From Phoronis australis (Eukaryota; Phoronida; Phoronidae), in NCBI GenBank assembly GCA_002633005.1, contig NMRA01000056.1, forward strand, positions 715,015 through 779,014: a stretch of 64,000 nt of DNA, given 5' to 3'. The number at the start of each line of letters is the position of its first letter. Positions within the stretch are counted from its first letter, which is position 1. Below are positions 11,958 to 24,300 of the stretch, piece by piece. Under the pieces are notes generated by a model that did not search any database, was not told the DNA's origin, and worked only from the letters and a program-made list of their open reading frames with translations. Position numbers and translations under genes: made by a program.

Positions 11958-14695
11958 AACACGAGATGTCACTCCAGTAATACTTCTAACGATCTCTAGT
12001 ATATCCGACCACCAATTGTCACTCTTATTTTGAGACATGTTTAAGATAAAAATTTTACAGTGAACAGTAAGTAGACGTAAATAACATCAACGTCGAGAGT
12101 GTGCGAAATGGCGGGAAGAACTCCGCATTCGCGTGAAGTGGGGAGAAAATTTAGGGCGGTCGAGCAATTAGTCCAGACCAAACCTTGCATACTGCGCTTA
12201 CATAATAGGACCAACTTAAGCTCGCTAGTCCGGTATTTTCAAAAATACTAAATTTAGTACCATATTAAATTGAGACCGCTCTATATCACCTTTCGAATTG
12301 GGTCTAAAATTCTTTCGTTAAGAAAGAACGTTATTCCGCCAATAAAATACCTATTGCAAAAGGCCATTAAACTAGGTCATAGTTTAGCTCCAAATTTTCA
12401 ACTACAGGAAAATCTCGTCAATTTTGGACAGAAATAATTCCAAAATTGGTCTTTATTTCTCAAAAGCTTCTGTCATCGTTTTGAATGAGCACAATTTCTC
12501 AGGAAATAGTCTGAAGGTACGGTAGTTATGACCTCTAGACCTTTAAAGTGTAATAGCATGTATTTAGTGCTACTTATCTTTGATTAAAAAATGAAAACAA
12601 AATTTTATTAGTCAACAATATTACGCCCAAAATTGCAGAGATTTTACTACAACTGCTTGTGCTCACACCAGGGGGAGCTACAACAGCTAAAGCTCAAGTT
12701 CCTAACTTTAGTCATAAGGTCAGTGCCTTTAGATTCAAGTTGAACAAATACCGCCCTGGAGCACCTTGCACTAGCGCATCTTATCGGCCCACACACACAC
12801 ATATAACTAGGGTAAGTACGGCAGCCGTTGTTCTGTGCATGACAATGAACAGTTAATGTGAATACTGGGTAGAGCGCAAAAGAAGGCCTTTCTGTATGAT
12901 CCGCAGCTGATAATTATTTCTGCCTTGTCCCAGGTTTGCAGCCACACAGGAATTAGAAGTGGCGCAAGTTACCCTAGAACAAGTCACCCTACCTAAATAA
13001 GGTGGGGGTAAGTTGCACTAGTCTAATATCGCCCACATAGCCTCCAAACCTATCCACAACTCCTTCCATGAGTAACTTGTTCTAGCGCAAGTTTGAGTGG
13101 AGAACACATGAAACTGCACTGACTATTCACACCAATTTACAACTGCTTGCTGTACCACCCTCACAGAGGGTTATAAAGGTGCTGCAGTTAAAGCTGTTGC
13201 AACAGTTTTTAAACAACCCAACCTTTAAATCAGATTTAAAAGATATAACTGCTTTGGTTTGAACAGGCCATAATTTGTAACAGGCTGTACAATGAATATA
13301 TAGTGGTGAACTATTTGGGGTAATACTGTAAATATCAATGCTTTATAAAAGACAATTGTGATTTCCAACATTGCTTTGACCCAGTCATTTAATTGAATGG
13401 GCGCACACTCCAATGGGTGTGAGTTATGGGAAAAAACCACTGCTGTTATTGAGCTGCCAACAAACAAGACCATGAATCTAATAACCCCTCCCCCCAGTAT
13501 GATAATTATTTTCGCCTATTTTCTATTTTTCAGAAGTTGGTTACTTTAGTGCAAATAACTGAAAGTTGTTTTACATCTCCACATTGCAAGACAAAAACTT
13601 TCTCAATCCTGGTTTTCGTGGAGATGCTTCACAAAACAGGATTTCCTGTGTTGGCCATATTATGTTTACTACTATTTTACGAATTTTTGTTTCTCTGAGG
13701 CGGACCTTTTTGCCCACTTCACCAATTGGAGTACAGCTCATTCAAGCCCCCCCCCGAGCCCNNNNNNNNNAAGCCCCCCCCCGAGCCCCCCTTGGTGCGC
13801 ACATCTACATTGCAAAAGTAATCTAAGTACAGAAACTCTTCATTCATTTCACACAAAAACACTTACCAAAACTGTCCTTTTTCTATTTTTCAATGGCTGC
13901 AACAGTAAAAAATCTTTCCCAAATGCCAATTTATGACAATCTACCAGGTGAAGACTAAGGTATGAAGGAATACTAAAAATTTTCGCAATCCTTACTTTTT
14001 GGGAAACATGACAAAACAAATTTCTCTAGTCCGTCATATTGTGTGCTAAATAGGTGAAAACAAATTGTTTTTGTTTTGCCTCACTGACAAGTGATGGCAT
14101 GAATGAGTGACAGTGACTGACAAAACCCTAACAGACCTGTTGCTATGTAAACTTGTTCCCATGGCAAGTCATGATGGCTGTCAATTACCACGAATCATTA
14201 AGACACTGATTGGTAAGGAATCTGTAACCAAAAAATAGCATAAACAATGTTAAGAAAAGATTGGCATGAAAATTCAGTCAAACGTCTGATCCTGATAAAA
14301 TAAAAAACCTCCCACCTTGTTAGTAGCCTAAGTCAGCCTGTATTTAGAATCTTTGCTAACATGCCAGGTCGAATTACAATCACATCAAATCTGCGGTATT
14401 ACATCAAATCTGGGGTGCCCAACACATACCAAGGAGTTTCAAATTCAACAAATTCCTTCAGTTTCACAACTACAGATTACTCCAGAAGTCTAAACTAGGG
14501 TGAATTGACCATCCTAAGAGCTAGAGCATTAGCCAAATCCCCACTGGAACTGGTAAGAAAAAAGGAACCATGTCAAAACCACTTCATCAACTCTCCATTG
14601 AGGGATCTACAAGCAGATACACATGGTGAACACTAAAGAAATGTGCAGAAAGTTGGAAAATCATTCTACACATGACATAACCATCTGTTTGTAGC
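11958..14695. other. Intergenic DNA with a 9-N gap
   Basis: No exon or long open frame with recognisable content. It contains a short CA run near 12790, a reverse R1 relative at about 13878-14045, and a run of nine Ns at 13762-13770 set in C-rich sequence. Confidence 0.5.
13762..13770. other. Assembly gap (9 N) flanked by the same C-rich phrase
   Basis: The phrase aagccccccccc-gagccc occurs immediately before and immediately after the nine Ns. The gap therefore probably hides an unresolved short tandem repeat, or the same sequence was placed twice at a contig join. Confidence 0.85.
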
Positions 14696-15140
14696 CTGTT
14701 CACACCAAAGCGGTTATACCTTTGGTTTTGACTCTCGGTCGGAACATTTTAAGATAGGTCTTAAAAGTTGTAACTATACCATGGTTATAACCTTCTGTAA
14801 GGGTTGTGGTTTACCAAGATTCTATAAGTTTAAATTATCAGTGTCAACATGAAAGTTATAGCCCAGTAGGTGGCGCTGCTGTCAAAGCTCTTTCGAAACA
14901 ATGGCGTACTGAGGCACTGACAGGGGTGTAACGGAAGGCGACAGCACTGATGACTGTACGTGGCACTGCTATCAACTCTTGTTGAAAACAATGGTGCACC
15001 GAGTCACTCACTGGGATGAATCGAATAGTGATAGCCCGCCCCGACTAGCAGGCAAAAATTACAATCAAGGATTACAGCAGCTTAATTGTTGTGAATGAAA
15101 ACTGCAACAGTTACAACTATGGAACGAGTTACCACTGGTA
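14696..15140. mobile_element. Family X MITE-like element, copy 2
   Basis: Starts ctgttcacaccaaagcggtt, like the end of the copy at 18640-19148. It contains two successive blocks resembling 'tgctgtcaaagctctttcgaa' and 'aacaatggcgtactgag', the second with 'aacaatggtgcaccgag', so it is internally duplicated. Non-coding. Confidence 0.4.
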
Positions 15141-17398
15141 TTTGGTATAAAAACAGCTATGAAGCAGATCGTTGACTCAAATTGCCCCAAACAACCTGAC
15201 ATGGCAGGAGATACTTCATGTTACAAATACAGCGCAACGGAAGCTGAAAATATTAAAAGTACTATTTGTCAAGTTGTTCCCATTTCCAGTGCACAGTATA
15301 TCAATCCTTCACTTATTTTGTATAAAATCAATAGCCAAAATTACAATTTTTCCATAAATTGTTAACCTTGCTGCAAACAGTGGAAACTTAATCGAAAGTG
15401 CTTTATGACATCTACACAGTATATACCAGTATACACCAGGAAAAAAATCAACTAAAAATTTTCTTTCATATTTTTTGTTTTCTCAAGAAATTCAAATGTT
15501 CAAGAATCAGCAAAATTCTGCACTTTAGTTGATGACTCACCACAACTGTCAACAGTGTGATTAACTACTGGCAACTCGCCAAAATGATTAACATGTGCAG
15601 ATGTTACAGCATTGAAAAATAAGTCACCTGCATGTTATGTCAAAGCTGACAACCCTCTTCCCACTTTAAACTGATATGAGGCAACTCCTCTTCTCAGAGG
15701 TGTGCAAACGTGCTTAGACGTTTGTTAACAGGTCAAATGCCTGTGCTCCACAAAAGTACGCTGAACTCTCATCCATTTCCGACAAAAATAACTGCCATAA
15801 CTACCCTTTCGTTGCTTTTCAAGGTCTTCTAAAGTTGTCGTAAATGTTCACATTTTTTCAAAATATTTTCTGCTGGTAGGTACGGCACTTTTTTTGAACA
15901 GGATAAAGAATTAAACGGATGCTCCAAATGCGTTATGAAGAAATGGAAAATAAAATTTCACTTGTCTGCCCTAATGAGTCCTAAATTTAGATTTTACTGG
16001 GTCACCTGTTCAACGTGGTCCAAGAAAGCCTCTATGAATCATTCAGACCTCAATGAACATTATTTCCAGTAGTTTGTTGAGGTTCTTTGCACTGCACAAA
16101 GCTAATCCTTCACCTATTTAGCATAAAAAGTAAAATTTTATTTCATTAAACTTTCCAAAGAAAGTTAACTAGATGAAAATTTTAGCCTGTAATTATGGTT
16201 TGCACTCAGTAGGTATAAAAAGACAACGTAAATGACCTTTGAAAACAGCAGAACGACCATTATCACAGTTTGTTTTTCTGAAATTAGTGAAGAATTGTGG
16301 TATTCTTGAAAAAGATGTCCAAGGCTAGCTTGGTGTTAGATCTATATAATCATTACATTTTAAACACTTATTGCTAAATAGAAAACATTGTAACACCACA
16401 AACAGAAATTAAACCTTGAGAATTTCCTAAATTTCAACGAATACATTTCCTCCGAAAACTTTCTAAGTGAGACATTGCGAGGAAGTTTACATTACCAAGA
16501 TTTAATTTGACGATAATGACGATATGAAATCCATTCCTTTTATGAGTGGAACCAACTTAAAAGATTTTTGAACCACTTAACCAACGACATCCTACCCAAC
16601 TTTCAGGCCTAGCATCAAAGGAAAATAGTCATTCAACAAAATGTTTAACCTACTTAGCAAATTTTAGTGGGCACGAAACAACTACTGTAGCAAACCTAAC
16701 TTCTATTGTCCCATAAGGTGGGTCAAAATCTCACCAACTTTCGACTAAAATAATTGGTAAAATTGCACTTTTTTATTTTTAAAGGGCTTCCAAACATCAT
16801 TGTGAATGCCTAAAGATTTTCAAGATATCGTCAGTTGGTAGCTATAGAACATAATTTGAATACGGCAAAGCATCATTTTGGAACTACATTTATGAAAAAT
16901 GACAAAATAAAATTTCACCTGTCCGCCATATTGCAACCTAAATTTCTGAGATTGGACTGCATAACTCATAACTAATAGCCATACGTTTTCCCATGGGTGT
17001 TTCTAATAGGATACCAGTTGACAGTGGCACAACGCTTTTTCAAGGTGACTTCACCAAACTGATAAGCAGGGGTTTAACCTAGTTTTCCATGAATACCATG
17101 GAGTAGGTCATGAACAATACATCTACCTGTTTGCATCATGTACCACAGACAAGTCCCACATGTCAAAGGGAATATTACCTTCTGTCTCATAAGATGACAA
17201 TACAAGGAGCCTGCAAGATGTGCATGGAGGCGTGACACAGGCATAGGATAATATCCACCAAGTTGGGAAAAGGTTTTTCATTAGAATTCCCATGTTAATC
17301 ATTTTTTCCATGGCTTTAAACCTTCTTCTGAATGCTGAAAATTTTTCAAAACATTATACAGTACTATAGAAATAAGTGTGAACTGAGCTTGAAAGTGA
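15141..17398. other. Intergenic DNA with two reverse R1 relatives
   Basis: No coding exon recognised. About 15790-15975 and 16755-16935 resemble the reverse complement of repeat R1: both have gtaaatgttcac/gtgaatgcc, tttcaa.atat and aaaat.aaatttcac...tccgcc blocks. The short overlapping open frames at 15159-15365 have no recognisable content. Confidence 0.45.
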
Positions 17399-17477
17399 TG
17401 TCAGGTTATATGGACGAGAGAGCAATGTTTCGAGGATCATGACAACATTGCTCTGCCGAGGTCCATATGACCCGACA
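17399..17477. repeat. Short palindromic element
   Basis: tgtcaggttatatggac at 17399-17415 pairs with gtccatatgacccgaca at 17461-17477. An inner pair (gcaatgtt / aacattgc) extends the stem. About 79 bp in total, typical of a tiny foldback MITE. Confidence 0.7.
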
Positions 17478-17578
17478 TGTACGAGGAATCACGTTATATT
17501 TGTAACGCATGACGGTTGGTCCTTCTTTCCTCTGATTTTTGTCTCTCATTAGACTTTTACCTGCTTTCATGTACTATG

Positions 17579-17777
17579 GTAAAAATCCACTAAAATTCTT
17601 CAGTTGGGGACACAATATGGAGGACAGAAGAAATAAATTTTCAGGAAAATGGTTTGTATGGCGTAGCGATCACCAAACAGCATATGGTAAAATTTTGAGC
17701 ATTTGCAACAATGTGATAAGCCTTTAAAAATAGAAATATGACAATATTAGCAATCATTTTTGCCCCAAATTGAAGGA
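17579..17777 (+). repeat. Dispersed repeat R1, copy 2
   Basis: Shares gacacaatatgg, catatggtaaaattttgagc, atttgcaacaatgtg and tagaaatatgacaat with the copies at 1036-1232 and 54575-54795. Confidence 0.6.
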
Positions 17778-17788
17778 TTTTTACCATG

Positions 17789-18004
17789 CAGGGCTTGGAA
17801 AGACCAATGACAAAAAAAGAAGAAAATTTTTTAGGCTTGTAAGAGATATTTTTTGTGTTGTGAAATTAAACTGACATGTTTTAGCATGAAAAAAGTCAAA
17901 ATAAATAAAAGGAAAGAAAAAAAGAGGAAACAGGAAATCAAAAAAGAGGAAATCGAAATCAAAAAGAGGAAACCCTCTTAAAAGTGTAAAATTCCCAAGT
18001 CCTG
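17789..18004. mobile_element. CAGGGCTTGGAA-type MITE, short copy
   Basis: Starts cagggcttggaaagacc and ends ttcccaagtcctg, giving imperfect terminal inverted repeats of the same type as the 501-bp element at 60262-60762. Both also share the phrase atgacaaaaaaag just inside the left end. The interior here is A/G-rich with repeats of aaaaagaggaaa. The termini resemble hAT-superfamily ends (inference). Confidence 0.6.
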
Positions 18005-18639
18005 GCCATTATAGATTAGAAGCAATGGAGATCATTGCACACACACTATTCACATTACACCAACTTTAACTGGTGTAATGTAAAAGCACTTTCTGAAGGA
18101 CCACTTCTTGTCAGGCCTTTCCTAGTAGCTAGTTAAATCTACCGAGTTAGGCATATATAGCTACCCCTAAAATGACTGGGCAGTTATGGATTGCTGGTAT
18201 CATCATGACAGGCCATTTCCTGCTGATTACAAGCCTATCCCTAATTGACTAATTATGCTATGGTCCAGTTGAGAATGACCCAATACCATGTTTACAATGA
18301 CCCACAAAGGTTGAACTTTGAAGTTTTCATGGGGGAAACTGGGTCGCAAGGTGGTCATGAGATCATTAGATTGGCATATCCATAGTTCACTTTTGTTTTT
18401 CTTTTTATTTATGATAAAACAGAGAATGACAAGCATTTATCATGGGCTGATGTGCACCCAAAAGTAAGATATCCACGTGACCTATACTGTTATTTACATG
18501 TCAAACAAAGCTGCAACAATAGTAGTTTCCCATAGGTGATAACCACGCCAGACGCTTACACCCAGCCCCGTCGCCTGTATGTCGCAAGTTAAACAATACC
18601 TTGCCAGCTCCCTACGACTGCACTTGGCGTGGGTTGTGT

Positions 18640-19148
18640 ACAGACCAACTATAAACCTATGCTCAAGTTAAGTTCCACTGTTATCATTCACCAAATTTTA
18701 AAAATTGTGGACATTCACAACAATGTAAGAACCTTCAAAAATAAAAAGGGCAGTTTTATCAATTATTCTTGTATGAAATTGGTGAGATTTTACTGTGCTG
18801 TTCCCACCAGTTCTCTCGCTCGCGGGCAGTGCTGTCGCTTTCCAATTCACCCCAGTTAGTGCCTCTATGCACCATTGTTTCCAAAGAGATTTGACAGCAG
18901 TGCTACCTACTGAGGTATAACTTTTGCCACTGCTGTGTTCGTGAAAAAATGAAGACAACTAAATAAGAATACCAAATTTTGTTAGGAAATTTATTCACCT
19001 TTCAGAAAATATATACTTTGTAGGGGTTGCAGCTAACAGAATTTAAGATATTTGCATGTAAGTACAACCTGGTAAACAAAGTTCGCAGTTACCTTAAAAG
19101 TTAAAACTCAGTGGTTTTAAACTTATAACCTCTTTGGTGCAAACAGGG
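18640..19148. mobile_element. Family X MITE-like element, copy 3
   Basis: Left end gtgtacagaccaac; right end aacctctttggtgcaaacag. It contains the family block caccattgtttccaaagaga then tttgacagcag, and an R1-like block ttcacaacaatgtaagaacc. It abuts the left end of TE2. Confidence 0.45.
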
Positions 19149-19157
19149 TATAAATGT

Positions 19158-21342
19158 CAGGGCTCGACATAACGAGCTGCAGGTCGCATTTGCGACCTGA
19201 AATTTGGAAATGCGAGCTGAGATTTTTGTCAGCTCGTATAAAGTCGCAAAATGCGACCTGGAATTTCCAACGAATGCGAGCTGAGTTTTTACACTTCTCA
19301 ACAGATACCTGGCAAATACAAAACAGCTCTTGTTAATCCGACCGTTATTTGGTTGTCAAATCCAAGTTCAAAAAAAAAAAAACTAACCGAGAACAGCCCT
19401 CCCGATGACTTGTAAGCAAGTCGCGTGAACATGCGATATGCAGAATCGATCTTTAACGCGTTTCATTGGCTAACACTTTCGGCCACTTTTGTAAATTCCC
19501 GGATTCGCCGAAGAAAGTTTCGGGCCACTGCTTACACGTGATAAAACTTCACAAAACAACGGTGTTTCTATTAATTCTTAAGCGATCAACTTACCAAACT
19601 TTGTGGTGGACAAAAATGCTTATTTTTCACATAAGATGTCCTTATTACATGTACCAAATATCCACGACAATATCCCTGATATCGCACTGCGGCACCGTTA
19701 GCGCGCAAGAGGTCCCGGCAGACAATTGTGACTTAGACTGAGATGTGCTTCTCCTTTTATCGTATTAAGACAGCCAAAGTGAAAATGACAACCTTATTAA
19801 TCGCCAAACGACGGTCACGTCTTTACTTTCAATTGCCAAGAAATTCTCAAACCCTTTACTTGTTTCTGGGGCTACGTGCGCGAAATATGATTTGTCTTTC
19901 ACACGTTGTTGCCAACGTAAAGTGTAGGCCTACTCCAGCGATTCAAGTGCGTGAACTCACGCGTGCGCACCACTTCAAAGAACAGCGACAGTCCTAAATG
20001 AAAGAGTATACCGGCTTGGCTCTGGTTTATTTGAAAATGAACTCAGATTCCCAGCGGTTATAAAAGACCCGATGTCCCGGGACCGATATAACCCAGAACT
20101 AACGTTATTCTGTTCCGATGTTTCCCGAGGTCGATGTTCTGTAAACCCTGTATTCTATGCCCGTAGCCAGCTATTGCAACTAAACTGGCACTAGATGCGA
20201 AATTGTGGTTCAAGTTAGCGAACTTTTCATTCTTCTCTTTATACACCCCCCGGCAACTTTTCGCTCCCCGAACCACCTTCGCCGTAAAATGTTCAGACTC
20301 CTATAGAAACAACCTTGTTCCGGCTGAAGCGGGCAGTTAAAAAAATCATTCCGGGTGGCTAAAAAGGGTACAATGTAGTTGGTAACGATATCCAGAAAGT
20401 CACCCCTACCAGATGGAGTTTGCCTCGCAAAATCGTATTATTATAACGTTTTTTACCATTGCAGCGTTTTAATATTTTATTACCGCAAACACTGAGGTTA
20501 ACGACTATGCTCACGCACAAGCCTACTCCCTACCTTTAAAGTGTTTCATAATAAGCGCTCACTGATCTATTAAAAGTCCCCCCTGAAATTTTGAGAATTT
20601 CTAATTAAGCGCCCACAGTTCAAGCTAGCGCCCATCATTGCGCACTACAAACGACCGCGTGTGGTTTAAAATTGACACGCAGCTTATATGGTGTGTGTCA
20701 CTTTCATTTTACACAACTTCAGTTTTCAAAAACGTCTTTTCACAATATGTAAAAACCAAATCCCGGCTTTGTTTTATACCTCGGAAAGAAAGTTAACACT
20801 AGTGACATGCGTGTCGTTTTGCAGCTGACCTACTTTTTCCCGTACTTGGAAGGTATTGAAGAGCAATATCGCGATTTCCCGAGTTAGTTCGAATCGTTAA
20901 CGACTTTGATGACGGCCAGTAGCACACCAGATCTAACAAAATCCCGGATACTTTTTCAACGGGCATTTTCTCCCTTTTCACATCGCAAATTTAGCTACTC
21001 GAATGCACAAGTCAGTTAGAGAGCACCGATTCAACTTTCACGCCGGCAACTTGCCTTGCGCTCTAGAGACTTTCAATGGCGGTCGTGAAGAACAGTAAGG
21101 CCGTACCTGCATGAATGAAGTCAATTTTGAGATCCGAAATTTGTGAGTGTTTAACACTGCAGGTAAGAGCATAATCTAAACATTTTCTCGATGATCTAAA
21201 AAATCTATTTTGGCGCGTAAAAATAGCGGGAAAATTTTGCGACCTGGCATTTACGAATGCGAGCTGGATTTTGAAAATGCGACCTGGGATTTTGGCTAGG
21301 TCGCAAAATGCGACCTGGCAATTTTAATAGCGTCGAGCCCTG
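19158..21342. mobile_element. DNA-transposon-like element TE2 (CAGGGCTCGAC ends)
   Basis: The left end begins cagggctcgacataacgagc and the right end is gcgtcgagccctg, so the outer 11 bp are inverted repeats. They are flanked by a direct repeat aatgt on both sides (19153-19157 and 21343-21347), which fits a 5-bp target duplication. Both subterminal regions carry repeated motifs of the form tgcgacctg and tgcgagctg. The core, about 19560-19995, is homologous to the reverse complement of about 10700-11080 in TE1. A single set of aagcgccca motifs lies near 20540-20640. No transposase was recognised. The termini resemble hAT-type ends (inference). Confidence 0.75.
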
Positions 21343-24300
21343 AATGTGGTATGCTGTCACTATGGCAGATATCTCGACTTATACTACCGTACTTTCATGT
21401 TTATGTATAGCGCAAAATGTGTACCCGGTAATTTCAAAAAACGCGAAATTGCTAACATTGGCAACTAACTCTAAGACACGATCACTTCCTCCTTGGTAAA
21501 CAAACACATGGTAAACAGCTTCCAGTCAGACATTACCTAATGCTCAGGTCACAACAGTCATAAAATGGATGTAATACCCAGAGTGCATGCGCAGCTCAAA
21601 TCTTTACAAAACTGTATCTTACCAGCCATTCTCATTTCTAGACATTAAATTAATTAATTACGCAAACCCCCTATCCCTCTAGAGTACAAGAGGTGACCGA
21701 GAACTCACTATCTTAAAGAACAACAATACGATAAAAGTGTTATGGTTGAGACTATCCTTCACATGGGGTGAGATCATTCAAGGTTCAACTATTGGGCATT
21801 ACAAGAAATTTGATTGAACGAATCATCAAAATTAAATACACCAGAAAAGTACTATCAGTCAAGATATCCAAAACACACCCGTCCCCTCGACCCCCTCCCT
21901 CGTTGATCTGAAACACAGGGATAGTTATGGTAAAAATCCACAGTAAAACCACAAGACCACAGTTGTGTACTGTGGTAATCAGTATCAAAAGCAATGGCAT
22001 AATATGACCACAAAGGCGGGGAATTTACATATTAAAATAACTTTTACCTGGTCAAAAGGCAACGCAGTTGTATGAGACACGCTTGGTATAACAAACAAAA
22101 ACATAAATGAAAAAATGAAAATTGATGAAAAAATACTGTATGAGCTTGCCAACTAAGGGTATGGAGAGACTTAGATAAACCCTAAGTTTGGAACCCAATG
22201 ATCTAAGGGTGTACAAAGACTGGAAATATACAATAAATTCTTACTGGACAAAAGAGGCAATACAGTATCCTGAAACACACTGGGCATCAGAGACAAAATT
22301 AAACAAAAAATAACGGAACACACTTCCACCAATTAGCCAAACCAGACCCTTAATTAACAGAGAGATCAGGCAAACGCAAAGTTCACATTATGGATGGCAA
22401 TGGTCTAAAGGTATATACAAAGGCCGAGAAATGACAATGACTTTTTCCTGGTGAAAAGTTTAATGCACTGTTCTGAAACATGAAGTGCAAGTCAAAAGTA
22501 TTCAGACAAACTGACCCGGAACGGGGTGGGAGTTGAATTCATCCTCACAGGTCTTCCCTATTGACAGACAATGAATGTAAACTAACAAGAAAGTTAGTAC
22601 CGTAAGGTGAGCAAATCTGCAAATTTTTGTTATTACCAGCCATTTTTCCTGTTAACAGAATTATATTCCATCATGACAGAAAAACAGTATTTTGTCCAAT
22701 CACTTATGTCAGTTACTCTACTGGAGTTAACAAGAATTCACGCGTACGAAATTTGCTAAATCAAAACTTAAAAGAAGAGAGGGCGACCCAACTTCAACAC
22801 AAAGTCTGGAGTACAACAGTGTGTACCATTACTTGAAACCCTTACAGTTAAATTAAGCTTCTCCTTCCTGCAATATATTTCACTATATGCCTTTCACAAA
22901 AGAAGGTTGGAAATCCTAAGTTACAAGCTTGGTGTATGAACAGAAACTATCATAAAGCATTCGCTTGACTTAAACTTTCCAAGCGATCCATTTCATGGAT
23001 GTTCATGACTTCATTTTCTTGATTCTAGTTAGAAAGAAAACAGAAAGTATCTGAAAGAATATCCCCAAATAATGACGCAACACCTGACATTATTGACAGT
23101 AACACCTGCTAACTCTTATGGCACTGAAGCTAACTGTATTCGCACCGTATCAATACACACGTTTATGGCAAGCTCACTTGCATTCCTAACTTCGTTCTTA
23201 AAGTTAAAAAAGTCGAATTTTAAAAGTTCTCTGCATATGTCAGTCACATGACCCCTTCAACTAGCAATTTTCAAGGTCAAGCAAAGATATAATTAGATGC
23301 GTTCACCCAAACACACTAATAAGACCTAAGAATTACTTTTCTTGGTTGAAACAATTTTAACAATTGATCAGATTGTTTGCCAGTCACAAAACGAATTGAC
23401 CTGTCCTTTTATAATCCGTGTAAACATTAAGAGAACACAAGTCAAACATGCTTTTTCTTAGTTGCTAGTCAACAGGTCTAGATATCAGATTCAAACATTG
23501 TTTTGATGTTCATTTAGATACTCCACAGCAAATCATAAAACCCCAACAATTGCATACCCTACCTAAGTTGAAAGTTTTATTTTATACAACTCTAATGAGT
23601 TCTTTTGACATTCATTATGACAGCTTGCAAGATATTGATTGGCCATTGATTTTACAACATTTGTTACATAATAACCAGTCCTAAGAATTGGTGGCAATTC
23701 CAAGAATCAGTAACAGCATAAGCAATGCCTTCAGGCTACAAATATGGCGTTGTTTCCGTAAGGCAAGAATCTCGCGAAAACGCAAGAACACATGAAAACA
23801 CAAGCTTCTATAGCAAGAATTTTGCAGTTACCAAACTCTAACCTGGTACAGACTCATAAATTATGCCCTCACTTAATCGTTCCGACATATGTCCCTCAGG
23901 CTATGAAAACGTTCATTACATCGAACAAGCAACAAAAATAAGAAGGCATATGAATTTATTTTTAATCATTGAGTCTAGAGATACATTTTAAAATTATGCA
24001 CTCATTTGCATGCGCGCCCCTGCCTAAAAAAGGAGGCGGCTCGAATATTTGAGAATGTGGACCTTTTACTAAGTGACACAGTGAACGATAAGAACTATCG
24101 AATGTGCATTCGCCAAATTGTGGTAGTTCCTGCTTTTTAGTGGACTTTCGTCTCCTTTTCTACTTCTTTCGGAGTTATTATTTCTCTGAGGCGGACATTT
24201 TTGCTCACCCCCCCTGGATGTGCGCATGATTTGTGTCCATGCCTTGAAACTTTGCTATTCCAAATAGTCACAAACTGGCTATCATGAGACATTTGGAATC

